Assembly: GCA_900544265.1 (NCBI GenBank) | Contig: UQUQ01000003.1 | Coordinates: 62,001 to 126,000 of the forward strand | Direction of reading: 5' to 3' | Length of the DNA stretch: 64,000 nt | Source: an uncultured Alistipes sp. | GTDB taxonomy: Bacteria; Bacteroidota; Bacteroidia; Bacteroidales; Rikenellaceae | In this document: positions 26,819 through 34,350 of the stretch, piece by piece | How positions within the stretch are numbered: the stretch's first letter is position 1 | Layout of the letters: every line of letters begins with the position of its first letter | Position numbers and translations under genes: made by a program | The notes under the pieces: model-generated | Databases searched by the model: none | What the model saw: only the letters and a program-made list of their open reading frames with translations | Told to the model about the DNA's origin: nothing

Positions 26819-27064
26819 TTATCGGTTCTGTTCGCCGAGGATACGCATTGCAACGTCGAGAATCGTCGTGTCGTCCAACGTGACCACACCGCCGTCCGGC
26901 CCGGGTTCAAAATGAACACCCACACACTCCTTCGCCTCGTGCTTGCCTCCGAAATAGTTGCGGACAGCCTCTACGTCAATTCCCAATTCATCTGCAATGC
27001 GCTGCGAACTGCCGCTCGGCAGTCTGTCCTTGATACGGCGCAACTCGTTAAATGTGATAATCAT
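26819..27064 (-). CDS. Small conserved protein with HTH-like N-terminus, possibly DNA-binding
   Basis: This 81-residue protein begins MIITFNELRRIKDRLPSGSS and continues with QRIADELGIDVEAVRNYFGG. That segment resembles a helix-turn-helix in which a recognition helix would lie at about residues 29-39. The C-terminal half (GVHFEPGPDGGVVTLDD) looks like a short beta region. Similar small proteins occur across Bacteroidales and are usually annotated as DNA-binding, without a known target. It is monocistronic with its own promoter and terminator. Confidence 0.75.
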   Translation of the reverse strand: MIITFNELRRIKDRLPSGSSQRIADELGIDVEAVRNYFGGKHEAKECVGVHFEPGPDGGVVTLDDTTILDVAMRILGEQNR

Positions 27065-27098
27065 ATCCGTTGAGTTTTTGGTTGATAGTTCTGCATCA

Positions 27099-27130
27099 CT
27101 AAATTAATACTTTTTTATGGAACTGCAAAA
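27099..27130 (-). promoter_or_regulatory. Promoter of the 81-residue protein gene
   Basis: On the - strand TTTTG (27126-27130), 19 nt, then TAATTTAG (27099-27106), one mismatch from the -7 consensus. Confidence 0.55.
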
Positions 27131-27177
27131 TTTCTGCCTGAAAAAGTGTCATAAAAACGTAACAGTCCCGAAAAGGA

Positions 27178-27213
27178 ACGGACCGCACTCTCCCACAGGA
27201 GAATGCGGTCCGT
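27178..27213 (-). terminator. Terminator of the two-gene lipoprotein operon
   Basis: The arms ggaccgcactctcc and ggagaatgcggtcc pair with one mismatch. On the - strand the downstream tract is only moderately T-rich. Confidence 0.65.
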
Positions 27214-27234
27214 CGGATCGTCTTGCCGGATGGA

Positions 27235-28764
27235 TCAGTCGTCCTGCGGCTCGATATAGAATTCGTAGAGCACCGGCGTATAGGGCGGCACCTCGGTCGT
27301 GATCGTCGTCGTGGTCGTCGTGGTCGTCGAGCTCGAATCGCCGTAGTAATAGTTGTTGTAGTAGTAACTGTTGTAGTAGTTGTAGTAGTAGTTGTTGTAA
27401 TAGCTGTTGTAGTAGCTGTTGCCGTAGTAGTTGTTGTAGTAGTTGTAGTAGTTCAGGTAGTCATAGTAGTAGTTGCTCGACGACGAACTCGACGACGAAG
27501 AGCTCGTCGTTCCGCTCACGCCCGTGGCGCCGTAACCGTAGGTCGACGTGGTGATGACGGCGGCCCACTGGCCGTAGCGCAGGTTCGGAATCGAGTAGTA
27601 CCAGGCGCCGGGCCGCTGGTTGTCGTTGGGCGTATAGTCCTCGACCGTACCCGTCTTGGCGACATCGCCGTAGATGATCTCCTTCACCTCGTCGATGTTC
27701 GTGTCGACGATGAAGCCGTCGAGCAGCCGCTCAACATACCACACCTTGGCCGTTCCGTCGAGCTTCACCGAGTCGGTCAGCGACTCGACACCGCCGTAGG
27801 GCGACTCCTCGTCGGGATGGAAGCGCTCGACCAACGCCTTGCGGACCTTCTCCTGCGTGGCCTCGAAGGCGTTGTAGGGCTCATAGGGCGAGCTGTACGG
27901 ATTCGGATAGGTGATGCGGTCCGTGGCCGGGTTGTAGCGCAGATTGACATAGACCTGCGGAATGGTGTCGTTGACGCTCACCCAGCGCTCGGCGACGTGG
28001 TAGGGATGAAGCTCGTCGTCGGGATCCGCAGGCATCGGCACCGACTCCGCATCCTCCTCATCGTTGCTGTAGATGCGCAGCCCGCCGTTGGCGGCCAGCT
28101 TGCAGAAGTCGTCGACCTGCGTGCCCTCGGCCTCGAGCGGGTTCTTGATCGTCTCGCGGATCTCCATCGTGATGATGAAGGGCTTGCCCGAGGAGAGCGT
28201 GTAGTCGGTCTGCCCCTCATAGCCGCCCGTACCCGAAACACCGCCCACGACGCGCGAAGGCAGGTAAAGGGTGACCTTCGACCCGGGGCGGAGCTGCAGC
28301 TCCGCATCGAGCCCGCGGGCCGCGGCATAGGCCGGATCGAGGTGCAGCGTGTTGCGCATGGCCAGGTGCGAGCCCTCGATCATGCTCGTGTTGAACTCGC
28401 CGCAATAGCGGTAGTAGGGAACGTAGTGCGTATATTTGGTATACGACCCGGCCAGCTTGGCATCCGTCGCGCGGCGCGTGAGGATGATGTTGCCCGCCAG
28501 ATCGCGGCCCGAGAAGTCGAACTTCACCCAACAGATCGTATCGTTGATCGGTTTGGCCTCCATGTCACCGGCATCGAGCACATCGACGTAGTAGCCGCCG
28601 TCCTCCTGGAGGTTGTTCACCAGCTCGGGGTGATACTTCCCCATCCAGGCCCCGAGCGCCAGGGTCTCGAACTTGTCGTAGGATTCGCTCGCCTCCTTGG
28701 CACAGGAGGCGGCCAGCAGCATCACAAGGGCCGGAAGGCACAGCATGCGTGTACAGAACTTCAT
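27235..28764 (-). CDS. Lipoprotein with extreme Tyr/Asn-rich C-terminal tract
   Basis: This 509-residue protein has a signal peptide with lipobox (LLAASC, Cys21). A folded region of about 390 residues follows. Its N-terminal part contains a weak FKBP-like pattern (WVKFDFSGRDLAGNII ... THYVPYYRY) that I do not regard as proven. A low-complexity tail comes next: ten Ser (421-430), then a 46-residue stretch with 25 Tyr and 13 Asn (431-476), a Ser/Thr run, and a short ordinary end (VLYEFYIEPQDD). Such tracts resemble prion-like or adhesive sequences. The gene is 52 nt downstream of a second lipoprotein gene and is probably cotranscribed. Its function is unknown. Confidence 0.8.
   Translation of the reverse strand: MKFCTRMLCLPALVMLLAASCAKEASESYDKFETLALGAWMGKYHPELVNNLQEDGGYYVDVLDAGDMEAKPINDTICWVKFDFSGRDLAGNIILTRRATDAKLAGSYTKYTHYVPYYRYCGEFNTSMIEGSHLAMRNTLHLDPAYAAARGLDAELQLRPGSKVTLYLPSRVVGGVSGTGGYEGQTDYTLSSGKPFIITMEIRETIKNPLEAEGTQVDDFCKLAANGGLRIYSNDEEDAESVPMPADPDDELHPYHVAERWVSVNDTIPQVYVNLRYNPATDRITYPNPYSSPYEPYNAFEATQEKVRKALVERFHPDEESPYGGVESLTDSVKLDGTAKVWYVERLLDGFIVDTNIDEVKEIIYGDVAKTGTVEDYTPNDNQRPGAWYYSIPNLRYGQWAAVITTSTYGYGATGVSGTTSSSSSSSSSSNYYYDYLNYYNYYNNYYGNSYYNSYYNNYYYNYYNSYYYNNYYYGDSSSTTTTTTTTITTEVPPYTPVLYEFYIEPQDD
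27337..27504 (-). repeat. Low-complexity Ser10 plus Tyr/Asn-rich codon tract
   Basis: Codons for ten Ser are followed by 46 codons of which 38 are Tyr or Asn. On the + strand this reads as gta/gtt-rich triplet repeats, with much lower G+C than the surroundings. Confidence 0.95.
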
Positions 28765-28816
28765 ATTTTCGTCTTTTCCTTTTTCAATTTATCCATTCGT
28801 CCGCCATCCTTCGGGC

Positions 28817-29422
28817 TCACTCCACGCTCTCCACCGTAAAGGTGATGCAAATGGGGCTTTCGCGGGGGATGAAGCTGAAATTCGTGTCACCGAAGGCCAT
28901 GTTGTAGGTCATGTAGGCCTCCACGCGGTCGCCCTGCCGACAACCCACTAACGCAAGACGGAGCCCGTTTAGTATGTCGGCGCTGCGCAGGTTGAGACGC
29001 AGCGGCTCGAATGACCAGTGCTCCACGTTGAGCCCCGCGGCGACGTAGGCGGACGCCAGTTCGGGATCGTTCGTGTACTCGGGAAGCCGCGTGTCGGGGA
29101 TCGTCGCGTAGGTGAAGATGTAGAGGCGGAAGGTGATCGACACGGTCGACGAGCGCGTGACCTCCGCGCGGTTGACCCGCTCCGGATCGTAGACATCGCG
29201 GATGTAACGGTAGACCGTATTGCCCAGCGTCGTATAGTACAACGCATCGGAGCCGGGCTCGACCTCCTCCTCGGGGATGAGCGGCGGCTGGTGCGAGCCC
29301 TCCAGGAAGCTGACAATCTTGTCGCGCTGCGTGGGCAGCACGTCCTCCTCGTTCGAGCAGCCGCAAAGCAGCGCTGCGCAGAGCCCGAATGCAGGCAACA
29401 ATATCCGGAATATCTTTTTCAT
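28817..29422 (-). CDS. Lipoprotein with FKBP-like C-terminal domain
   Basis: This 201-residue lipoprotein starts MKKIFRILLPAFGLCAALLCGC (Cys22 lipidated). The C-terminal part has an FKBP-like order of elements: a GLRLALVGCRQGDRVEAYM segment, then NMAFGDTNFSFIPRESPICITFTVESVE, matching the G...AL..M..G...IP....L.F.V pattern. Active-site aromatics cannot be assigned, so isomerase activity is doubtful. I chose the ATG at 29422 over 29470 because a TAAATTTG box lies between them. It is the first gene of a two-gene lipoprotein operon. Confidence 0.7.
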   Translation of the reverse strand: MKKIFRILLPAFGLCAALLCGCSNEEDVLPTQRDKIVSFLEGSHQPPLIPEEEVEPGSDALYYTTLGNTVYRYIRDVYDPERVNRAEVTRSSTVSITFRLYIFTYATIPDTRLPEYTNDPELASAYVAAGLNVEHWSFEPLRLNLRSADILNGLRLALVGCRQGDRVEAYMTYNMAFGDTNFSFIPRESPICITFTVESVE

Positions 29423-29437
29423 CGGTACGAAATCGTG

Positions 29438-29445
29438 CAAATTTA
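29438..29445 (-). promoter_or_regulatory. -7 box of the lipoprotein operon
   Basis: TAAATTTG on the - strand, 15 nt before the start at 29422. It excludes the upstream ATG at 29470. Confidence 0.6.
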
Positions 29446-29540
29446 CAAAAACAATCCGATTCCACCGCATGCAACGCGAAAAAACGCCACGGAATTGTCC
29501 GTCATGCGCAAAAAAAGAGGGAAAAACGAGGTGAGGCAGG

Positions 29541-29690
29541 CTATCCCCGGGGACGGAAATGGTCCTTGCGAGGGTCCTTGAGCCGTTGCAGCCGCTTCTG
29601 TTTCAGCACAAAAAAGGCGATGGTCAGGGCCAGGGCCCCGACGAAAAAGCCGAACAGGATGACAATGAATCCGAAAGGTATATCCTCCAT
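29541..29690 (-). CDS. 49-residue single-pass membrane protein
   Basis: This small frame encodes MEDIPFGFIVILFGFFVGAL and continues through a hydrophobic helix to a basic tail ending in HFRPRG. The pattern is a short acidic N-terminus, one long membrane helix (about 6-29) and a positively charged cytoplasmic tail rich in Lys, Arg and Gln. A second ATG two codons upstream (29696) is possible. A promoter-like pair at 29724-29755 precedes it. The coding pattern (third-position G/C, no rare codons) supports a real gene. No family is recognised. Confidence 0.65.
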   Translation of the reverse strand: MEDIPFGFIVILFGFFVGALALTIAFFVLKQKRLQRLKDPRKDHFRPRG

Positions 29691-29723
29691 AATCATTCAC
29701 ATTCACCGCAACCGGTGTGGCCG

Positions 29724-29755
29724 CGAAGATACGGCAAATATTCGACCCGGCCAAA
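29724..29755 (-). promoter_or_regulatory. Candidate promoter of the 49-residue membrane protein
   Basis: On the - strand TTTG (29752-29755), exactly 20 nt, then TATCTTCG (29724-29731), one mismatch from TAnnTTTG. Confidence 0.55.
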
Positions 29756-29788
29756 CGCAGCGGCGTCCATCCGGACAAAAAGGACGTT

Positions 29789-30379
29789 TCATAATCTTTT
29801 CAGAGCCATTCGGACAATTTCCTCGACCGAGGCTCCCGGCGCCTCGCGCAGCACCGTACGCAGCACCTTCTCCGCGGCCGTGCGGGCGAAGCCCAGCATC
29901 ACGAGCGCCGCGAGGGCCTCGTCGGCCGTCTCGGCAGAGGGAGCCGCCGGCATGCCCGCAATGTCGGTCTGCACGGCCAGCGTCGTGAGCTTGCCGCTCA
30001 ACTCGACGATGATCTTCTGCGCGGTCTTCAGGCCGAGTCCCTTGACATTCTTCAGCAGCACGGCATTGCCCGTCGAGATGATTCCCTGCAGTTCGTGCGG
30101 CGAGTAGGTCGAGAGGATCATGCGGGCCGTGTTGCCGCCCACGCCCGAGACGCTCAACAGCAGGCGGAAGAGCTCCCGCTCGATCTTCGTGGCGAATCCG
30201 TAGAGCAGCTGGGCGTCCTCGCGCACGACGAAGTGCACGTAGAGCTTCGCCTCGGCGGCGTGCTCGATGGCCGAGAAGGTCTCGAGCGAGATGTTCAGAC
30301 AGTACCCCACCCCACCGGCATCGATGACGGCATAGGTCGGGGCCACTTCGGCCACGCGGCCGGAAATATATTCGTACAT
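29789..30379 (-). CDS. ruvA: Holliday junction branch migration protein RuvA
   Basis: RuvA forms tetramers that bind Holliday junctions and load the RuvB motor. The 196-residue protein begins MYEYISGRVAEVAPTYAVID (OB-fold domain I). It has the two helix-hairpin-helix motifs of domain II (LLLSVSGVGGNTARMIL and LLKNVKGLGLKTAQKIIVEL) and a C-terminal domain III that contacts RuvB. The start at 30379 is chosen because the longer frame reads through Arg/Ala-rich non-family sequence. No ruvB or ruvC gene is adjacent. Confidence 0.96.
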   Translation of the reverse strand: MYEYISGRVAEVAPTYAVIDAGGVGYCLNISLETFSAIEHAAEAKLYVHFVVREDAQLLYGFATKIERELFRLLLSVSGVGGNTARMILSTYSPHELQGIISTGNAVLLKNVKGLGLKTAQKIIVELSGKLTTLAVQTDIAGMPAAPSAETADEALAALVMLGFARTAAEKVLRTVLREAPGASVEEIVRMALKRL

Positions 30380-30494
30380 GGCGGTCAATCCGTTAAAAGA
30401 GGTGTGCGCACACGCCGCGGCGGCTCTTCCGGAGCGTACTCCGGGCAGGCCGGGCAGGCGGCTGCGCAGCCCGATAATTTTGCATCGAACCAAG

Positions 30495-30522
30495 CAAAAA
30501 TAAAGATTTTTTTTTACCTTTG
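30495..30522. promoter_or_regulatory. Facing -7 boxes of ruvA (-) and Skp-like gene (+)
   Basis: A - strand TATTTTTG (30495-30502) and a + strand TACCTTTG (30515-30522) are separated by 12 bp. The two divergent promoters must overlap. No clear -33 boxes were found. Confidence 0.5.
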
Positions 30523-30564
30523 TGACTCCGAAACGGATTATTTAACTAATAACGCATATCCGAC

Positions 30565-31161
30565 ATGAAAAAAACGCTTTTTATGGCCCTCGCCGCAGCC
30601 GTGGCGCTGACGGCCTGCGAATCGAAGCCGGCCGAGCAGCCCGTCGAGGTCATCGCCGAGGAGAAGGCGCAGGAGGCCATCACGAATGACATCGCCTACA
30701 TTCAGGTCGAGGCCGTGCTGGCCCAGAGCGACCTCTACAAGAACGAAGGCGCCGCCCTGCAGGAGAAGACGCAGAAGGCACAGAAGAGCTGGGCCCAGAA
30801 GGAGAAGAACCTCCAGGCCGAGGCTGCCGCCCTGCAGGAGAAGTACCAGAAGGGACTCATCACGACGATCGACGCCCAAAACCAGCAGCAGAGCATCGAG
30901 AAGCGCATAGCCGCCTACCAGAGCTCGGCCCAGAAGGAGGCCCAGGCGCTCGATGAGGAGAACTTCGTCTTCACGAACCGCGCACAGGACCTGCTGCACC
31001 GCGCCGTGCAGGCCATCAACGGCCAGACCGAAAAGCGCTACCGGCTCATCATCAACGCCTCGGCGCTGATCGACGCCGACTCGACGCTCGACATCACGCC
31101 GCTCGTGCTGGAGAAGGTCAACGAGCTCTACGCCGCCGACAAGAAGGCCGAGAAGAAATAG
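30565..31161 (+). CDS. OmpH/Skp-like coiled-coil lipoprotein
   Basis: This 198-residue protein starts MKKTLFMALAAAVALTAC, with lipidation expected at Cys18. A long Lys/Gln/Ala/Glu-rich coiled-coil region (about 55-135) follows, then a C-terminal beta segment (YRLIINASALIDADSTLDITPLVLEK) typical of the Skp/OmpH family. Family members chaperone outer-membrane proteins across the periplasm. The lipid anchor differs from soluble Skp, so this one would be membrane-tethered. It is divergent from ruvA and ends in a long repeat-bearing 3' region before its terminator. Confidence 0.8.
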   Translation: MKKTLFMALAAAVALTACESKPAEQPVEVIAEEKAQEAITNDIAYIQVEAVLAQSDLYKNEGAALQEKTQKAQKSWAQKEKNLQAEAAALQEKYQKGLITTIDAQNQQQSIEKRIAAYQSSAQKEAQALDEENFVFTNRAQDLLHRAVQAINGQTEKRYRLIINASALIDADSTLDITPLVLEKVNELYAADKKAEKK

Positions 31162-31472
31162 TCTCCGCCGGGGGCCGAACCGAGGGGGCGGGACGAAATC
31201 CGCGGGAAGGTTGCAGGGAAAAGGCCCTGGAGGCCGTGGAGAAACGCTCCGGAGGCCATGACATGAAGGAAAGCCGCGGAGACCGGAAGGGAAGGCCCGG
31301 AAAGGCCGTGGAGAAACGATCCGGAGGCCGTGAAGAAGGGACAGAAAGAGAGGCCACGAAGGAGCCCGAGTAGCCCCTGAAAATGCCCGTTGCCCCGAAA
31401 GAAAAGCGACAAACAGCCTCCGACCCCGACACGGCGCCAATCCCGCCGCTGCCCCGGAAAGGACGACACGAG
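31162..31472 (+). repeat. Purine-rich degenerate repeats in the 3' region of the Skp-like gene
   Basis: No gene. A module of the form ggccgtggagaaacgNtccg followed by gaggcc occurs at about 31231 and again about 73 bp later, embedded in further gga-rich variants. The stretch lies between the stop and the terminator at 31473. Confidence 0.65.
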
Positions 31473-31516
31473 AAAATACCGGTTCCGCATCCCCGCGGAA
31501 TCGGTATTTTTTTTAT
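31473..31516 (+). terminator. Intrinsic terminator running into the cdaA promoter
   Basis: The arms aataccggttccgc and gcggaatcggtatt pair with one G/T mismatch and a run of T follows. The T run leads directly into TACATTTG at 31516. Confidence 0.8.
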
Positions 31517-31523
31517 ACATTTG
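31516..31523 (+). promoter_or_regulatory. -7 box of cdaA
   Basis: TACATTTG, 28 nt before the cdaA start. Any -33 element would lie inside the preceding terminator. Confidence 0.6.
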
Positions 31524-31551
31524 CACGTAGAATTTTTTTGCTGGACAAGAC

Positions 31552-32352
31552 ATGGGTTTCGTACCGTTCACCTTCATCGACTTCATCGACATCCTCCTCG
31601 TGGCTGCGATCATGTACTGGATCTACCGCATGACCAAAGGCACGAACGCACCCTATATCCTCTCGGGAATCATCGCCATCTACCTGCTGTGGGTCGTCGT
31701 GCGCGCCCTCAACATGGAATTGCTCTCGACCATCCTCGGACAACTGATCTCGGTGGGAACCATCGCGCTGATCATCGTCTTTCAGCCCGAGCTGCGCCGC
31801 TTTCTCCAGATGATCGGCATGCGGCAAAAGCATTTCAACTTCATCTCGCGCATCTTCTCCACAGGCGACGACAAGGTGCAGACCAACATCGTGCCGATCG
31901 TCACGGCCTGCCGCGAGATGGCCGAGACGAAGACCGGGGCGCTGATCGTCATCGGCCAGGAGAGCGACCTGAGGCTGATCGCCGAGGGCGGCATTGCGCT
32001 CGATGCCAAAATCTCGACGGCGCTGCTCAAGAACATCTTTTTCAAGAATGCCCCGCTGCACGACGGCGCCGTGCTCATCGAGGGCGACCGGGTCGTGGCG
32101 GCGAAGTGCATCCTGCCCGTAACGCAGAGCGACGTGCCCAAGTCGTTCGGCACGCGCCACCGCGCCGCCATCGGCATGAGCGAGATTTCGGATGCCATCA
32201 TCATCGTCGTCTCCGAGGAGACGGGCCACATCGCCATCGCCCAGGGCGGAAGCATCCGGCAGAACATCGATCCCCAGCGGCTGCAGCAGACCCTGCAACG
32301 CTATCTGACGATCAACTCCCGCAAGCGGACGGACAAGGAGGTGGCCGAATAA
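31552..32352 (+). CDS. cdaA: Diadenylate cyclase CdaA
   Basis: CdaA makes the second messenger c-di-AMP from two ATP. The 266-residue protein has three N-terminal membrane helices (about 10-75) and a DAC domain with the catalytic motifs LHDGAVLIEG and GTRHRAAIG. C-di-AMP controls osmolyte and potassium balance and envelope stress (family knowledge, mainly Gram-positive). In many genomes cdaA sits beside cdaR/ybbR or folP. Here both lie about 15 kb away and cdaA stands alone with its own promoter. Confidence 0.95.
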   Translation: MGFVPFTFIDFIDILLVAAIMYWIYRMTKGTNAPYILSGIIAIYLLWVVVRALNMELLSTILGQLISVGTIALIIVFQPELRRFLQMIGMRQKHFNFISRIFSTGDDKVQTNIVPIVTACREMAETKTGALIVIGQESDLRLIAEGGIALDAKISTALLKNIFFKNAPLHDGAVLIEGDRVVAAKCILPVTQSDVPKSFGTRHRAAIGMSEISDAIIIVVSEETGHIAIAQGGSIRQNIDPQRLQQTLQRYLTINSRKRTDKEVAE

Positions 32353-32411
32353 TCTCCGGCCGGGGAGCGTGCAGGATGCGGGCGATTCACCCCCGACAGG
32401 CAACGCAGCGA

Positions 32412-32441
32412 GGGGCGGAAAAGGTAGCGCTTTTCCGCCCC
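32412..32441 (+). terminator. Probable cdaA terminator hairpin
   Basis: The arms ggggcggaaaag and cttttccgcccc form a perfect 12-bp stem around a short loop, about 60 nt after cdaA. The T tract is short. Confidence 0.6.
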
Positions 32442-32633
32442 TTACCGCATCCGTCCGAACCGGGAAAGGGATCGGTCTCCGATCGGCGGAGCCCCGGAGT
32501 CGGTGCGGGGTATCGGAGCAAAGATTAACGCAGAGGTTTGCGCCGCGAAATCGGCGCAGAGGTTTGCTGTGGTGGATTGCGCCGGTGGAATTACGTGGCA
32601 GGGCTGAAAATAGGAACGGCCAGGAACAGGTAC

Positions 32634-32661
32634 AAAAAAAGACCGCGAAAAAATCGCGGTC
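32634..32661 (-). terminator. Intrinsic terminator of the secG operon
   Basis: On the - strand gaccgcga and tcgcggtc pair and are followed by seven T. It lies about 280 nt after the secG stop, so the operon has a long 3' untranslated region. Confidence 0.75.
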
Positions 32662-32939
32662 ATACGGTGGAGTTGAATTTTCGCGCGGGGGTTTCGGCTG
32701 CCACCCATATCGGCAGGACAAAACGGTCGTCGTTCTTTCACCGATTGCAGGGCCCGGAATTTCGCTTATCGCGTCGTCGGATTCGCGGAACGGTCTGTAC
32801 GGCAAACTCCAGACTCTTCTTTCGTCCTCGGGTCTATTCAGGCCTCCCGGCTCCGGCTCCTTGTTTCGGTTCCAAGCGGCTGCCCCGGTTTCGTCTCCGG
32901 GTTCCGACCTCTTGATTCGTTCGCCCCCCGGCCCCGGGA

Positions 32940-33314
32940 TTATTCGGCAGGCTGCTCCTGCGCGGGCTCGGCGGCATCGGCTGCCGGGATCTCGGCCTGC
33001 GGCATGGCGGCGGGCGCCTCGGACTCGATCACGCGCTCCTGCAGCGCCTCGGCGTCCTTCATGATCTCCGTGTTGCTCGTAGCCACCAGGCTCTTGTCCA
33101 TGGCAAGCGTGGCAATCAGACTCAGGACAAAGATGGCGATGGCCATGGCCCACGTGAACTTCTCCAGCATGTTGGTCGTCTCACGCACGCCCATCACCTG
33201 ATTCGATGCACCGAAGTTGGCGGCCATGCCGCTCTTGGGGTTCTGCACCAATACGGCAAGAATGACCAGCACACTGGCCACGAGTATCAGCGCAATGCAA
33301 ATCGTGTATAACAT
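32940..33314 (-). CDS. secG: Preprotein translocase subunit SecG
   Basis: SecG is the small accessory subunit of the SecYEG channel. The 124-residue protein has two membrane helices (about 2-22 and 53-70). The conserved loop reads VLVQNPKSGMAANFGAS, with a NQVMGVRETTNMLEKFTW segment after it. A hydrophilic Ala/Pro/Glu tail follows, common in Bacteroidetes SecG. It is the last gene of a five-gene minus-strand envelope operon, 15 nt after the TPR gene. Confidence 0.93.
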   Translation of the reverse strand: MLYTICIALILVASVLVILAVLVQNPKSGMAANFGASNQVMGVRETTNMLEKFTWAMAIAIFVLSLIATLAMDKSLVATSNTEIMKDAEALQERVIESEAPAAMPQAEIPAADAAEPAQEQPAE

Positions 33315-33329
33315 ATCGTTGAATTTTGA

Positions 33330-33818
33330 TTATTGTTTTTTTTCTATTTTGTCAATAAGTTCGGCAAAGTAAACACTTTTTTCGGGATTTAGCAAACTTA
33401 ATTTGCGATAAATCGCTATGGCTTTGTCGCGAAGCCCCTGGGCGAGATAAATCCCGGCCAGCTCCTCGCTCACCACCTCGTCCTCGTCGTCGAGCTGCGC
33501 CTCGGTGAGCACCTCGCTCTCGGGTTCGCCCTCGCCCGCCACGATGCGCAGGTCCTCCTCGCGCAGAAAGCGGTCGATCACGTCGTCGGACGAGAGGGAG
33601 ACCAGCGCGCGGAGGTCCACCGGCGCGGCCTTCAGCGAGCTTTCGGCCCGCCACGGCGCCAGCAGCTCCAGCCGCGCGTCCGCCCCGCCGCCGGCTGCCG
33701 CGTGCAGCGTGCGCACGGGGGCGAACCACGGCCAGCGGGCCACGAGCGTTGCAAGCTCCGCGGCATCGGGCGCGGGCTCCGCGGCCGGATGTGTCAAGAG
33801 TTCCCTGATCCGTGTCAT
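33330..33818 (-). CDS. Conserved protein with C-terminal TPR-like helix pair
   Basis: This 162-residue protein has an N-terminal Trp-rich segment (ARWPWFAPVRTLHA), an acidic middle and a single TPR-like unit at the end (SEELAGIYLAQGLRDKAIAIYRKLSLLNPEKS). It corresponds to the small TPR-ended protein commonly found between lptE and secG in Bacteroidales. Its function is not known. It sits 10 nt after lptE and 15 nt before secG. Confidence 0.75.
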   Translation of the reverse strand: MTRIRELLTHPAAEPAPDAAELATLVARWPWFAPVRTLHAAAGGGADARLELLAPWRAESSLKAAPVDLRALVSLSSDDVIDRFLREEDLRIVAGEGEPESEVLTEAQLDDEDEVVSEELAGIYLAQGLRDKAIAIYRKLSLLNPEKSVYFAELIDKIEKKQ

Positions 33819-33828
33819 GGCAGGCGGT

Positions 33829-34347
33829 TTACCAGTTCGAGGCCGAGGCCTGGAAGATGTCGGTTACAAGCTGGTCGACGATCTCGGGAATGAGCGTACC
33901 TTCGGCCTCGGTCAGCAGGATGTTGGTGTCGTAGTCCGCAAAGGCGGAGAAGGTCCTGTTCCAGGAGGCCTTCTCGTCGAGGGCGTTCGTGAAGCGCACC
34001 TTCACGGTGATGGTCAGGCGGTTGAGCACGGCCTGCTCGCTGCTCGACACGGAAGCCGTGGTCGAGACGTAGTTGACGATCTCGCCCTCGAAGGCGAAGT
34101 CGCCGCCCTCGTCCACCTGGGTCAGGCGCGTGCGGCGCGAAAAGATGTCGACGAGCGACTCGGTGAGCGTCGACGAGAGGATCGGCGAGACCATCGGGGC
34201 GTTGTTCGGGAAGTAGGCCACCGAGAAGGTCTTGGCATCGGGCGGAATCGACGCGCCCGAGAGCGAATAGTTGATGGCGACGCCGCAGCCCGTCAGCACG
34301 GCGGCACACAGGGCCACGACGGCCAGTTTCAGTTTCATGCGTTTCAT
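33829..34347 (-). CDS. lptE: LptE-like LPS-assembly lipoprotein
   Basis: LptE is the outer-membrane lipoprotein that plugs the LptD barrel during LPS insertion. The 172-residue protein has a signal peptide with lipobox (LTGC, Cys21) and conserved Bacteroidetes LptE features: NYSLSGASIPPDAKTFSVAYFPN near the start and a C-terminal IPEIVDQLVTDIF helix. A second ATG at codon 4 is possible. It starts 3 nt after the sigma-54 activator gene. lptD is not in the window. Confidence 0.88.
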   Translation of the reverse strand: MKRMKLKLAVVALCAAVLTGCGVAINYSLSGASIPPDAKTFSVAYFPNNAPMVSPILSSTLTESLVDIFSRRTRLTQVDEGGDFAFEGEIVNYVSTTASVSSSEQAVLNRLTITVKVRFTNALDEKASWNRTFSAFADYDTNILLTEAEGTLIPEIVDQLVTDIFQASASNW

Positions 34348-34350
34348 GTA

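Larger units (their letters stand above)
32353..32939. other. Gene-free spacer between convergent cdaA and secG
   Basis: I see no gene. It holds a perfect GC-rich hairpin (32412-32441), a repeated word cgcagaggtttgc near 32530-32565, the secG terminator (32634-32661) and about 280 nt of GC-rich sequence before the secG stop. Confidence 0.6.

Noticed and set aside
26048-27073. Long Gly/Arg/Ala-rich frames across the dnaK upstream repeats
   Set aside because: Open only because the repeats lack stops; composition is pure repeat and frames exist on both strands.
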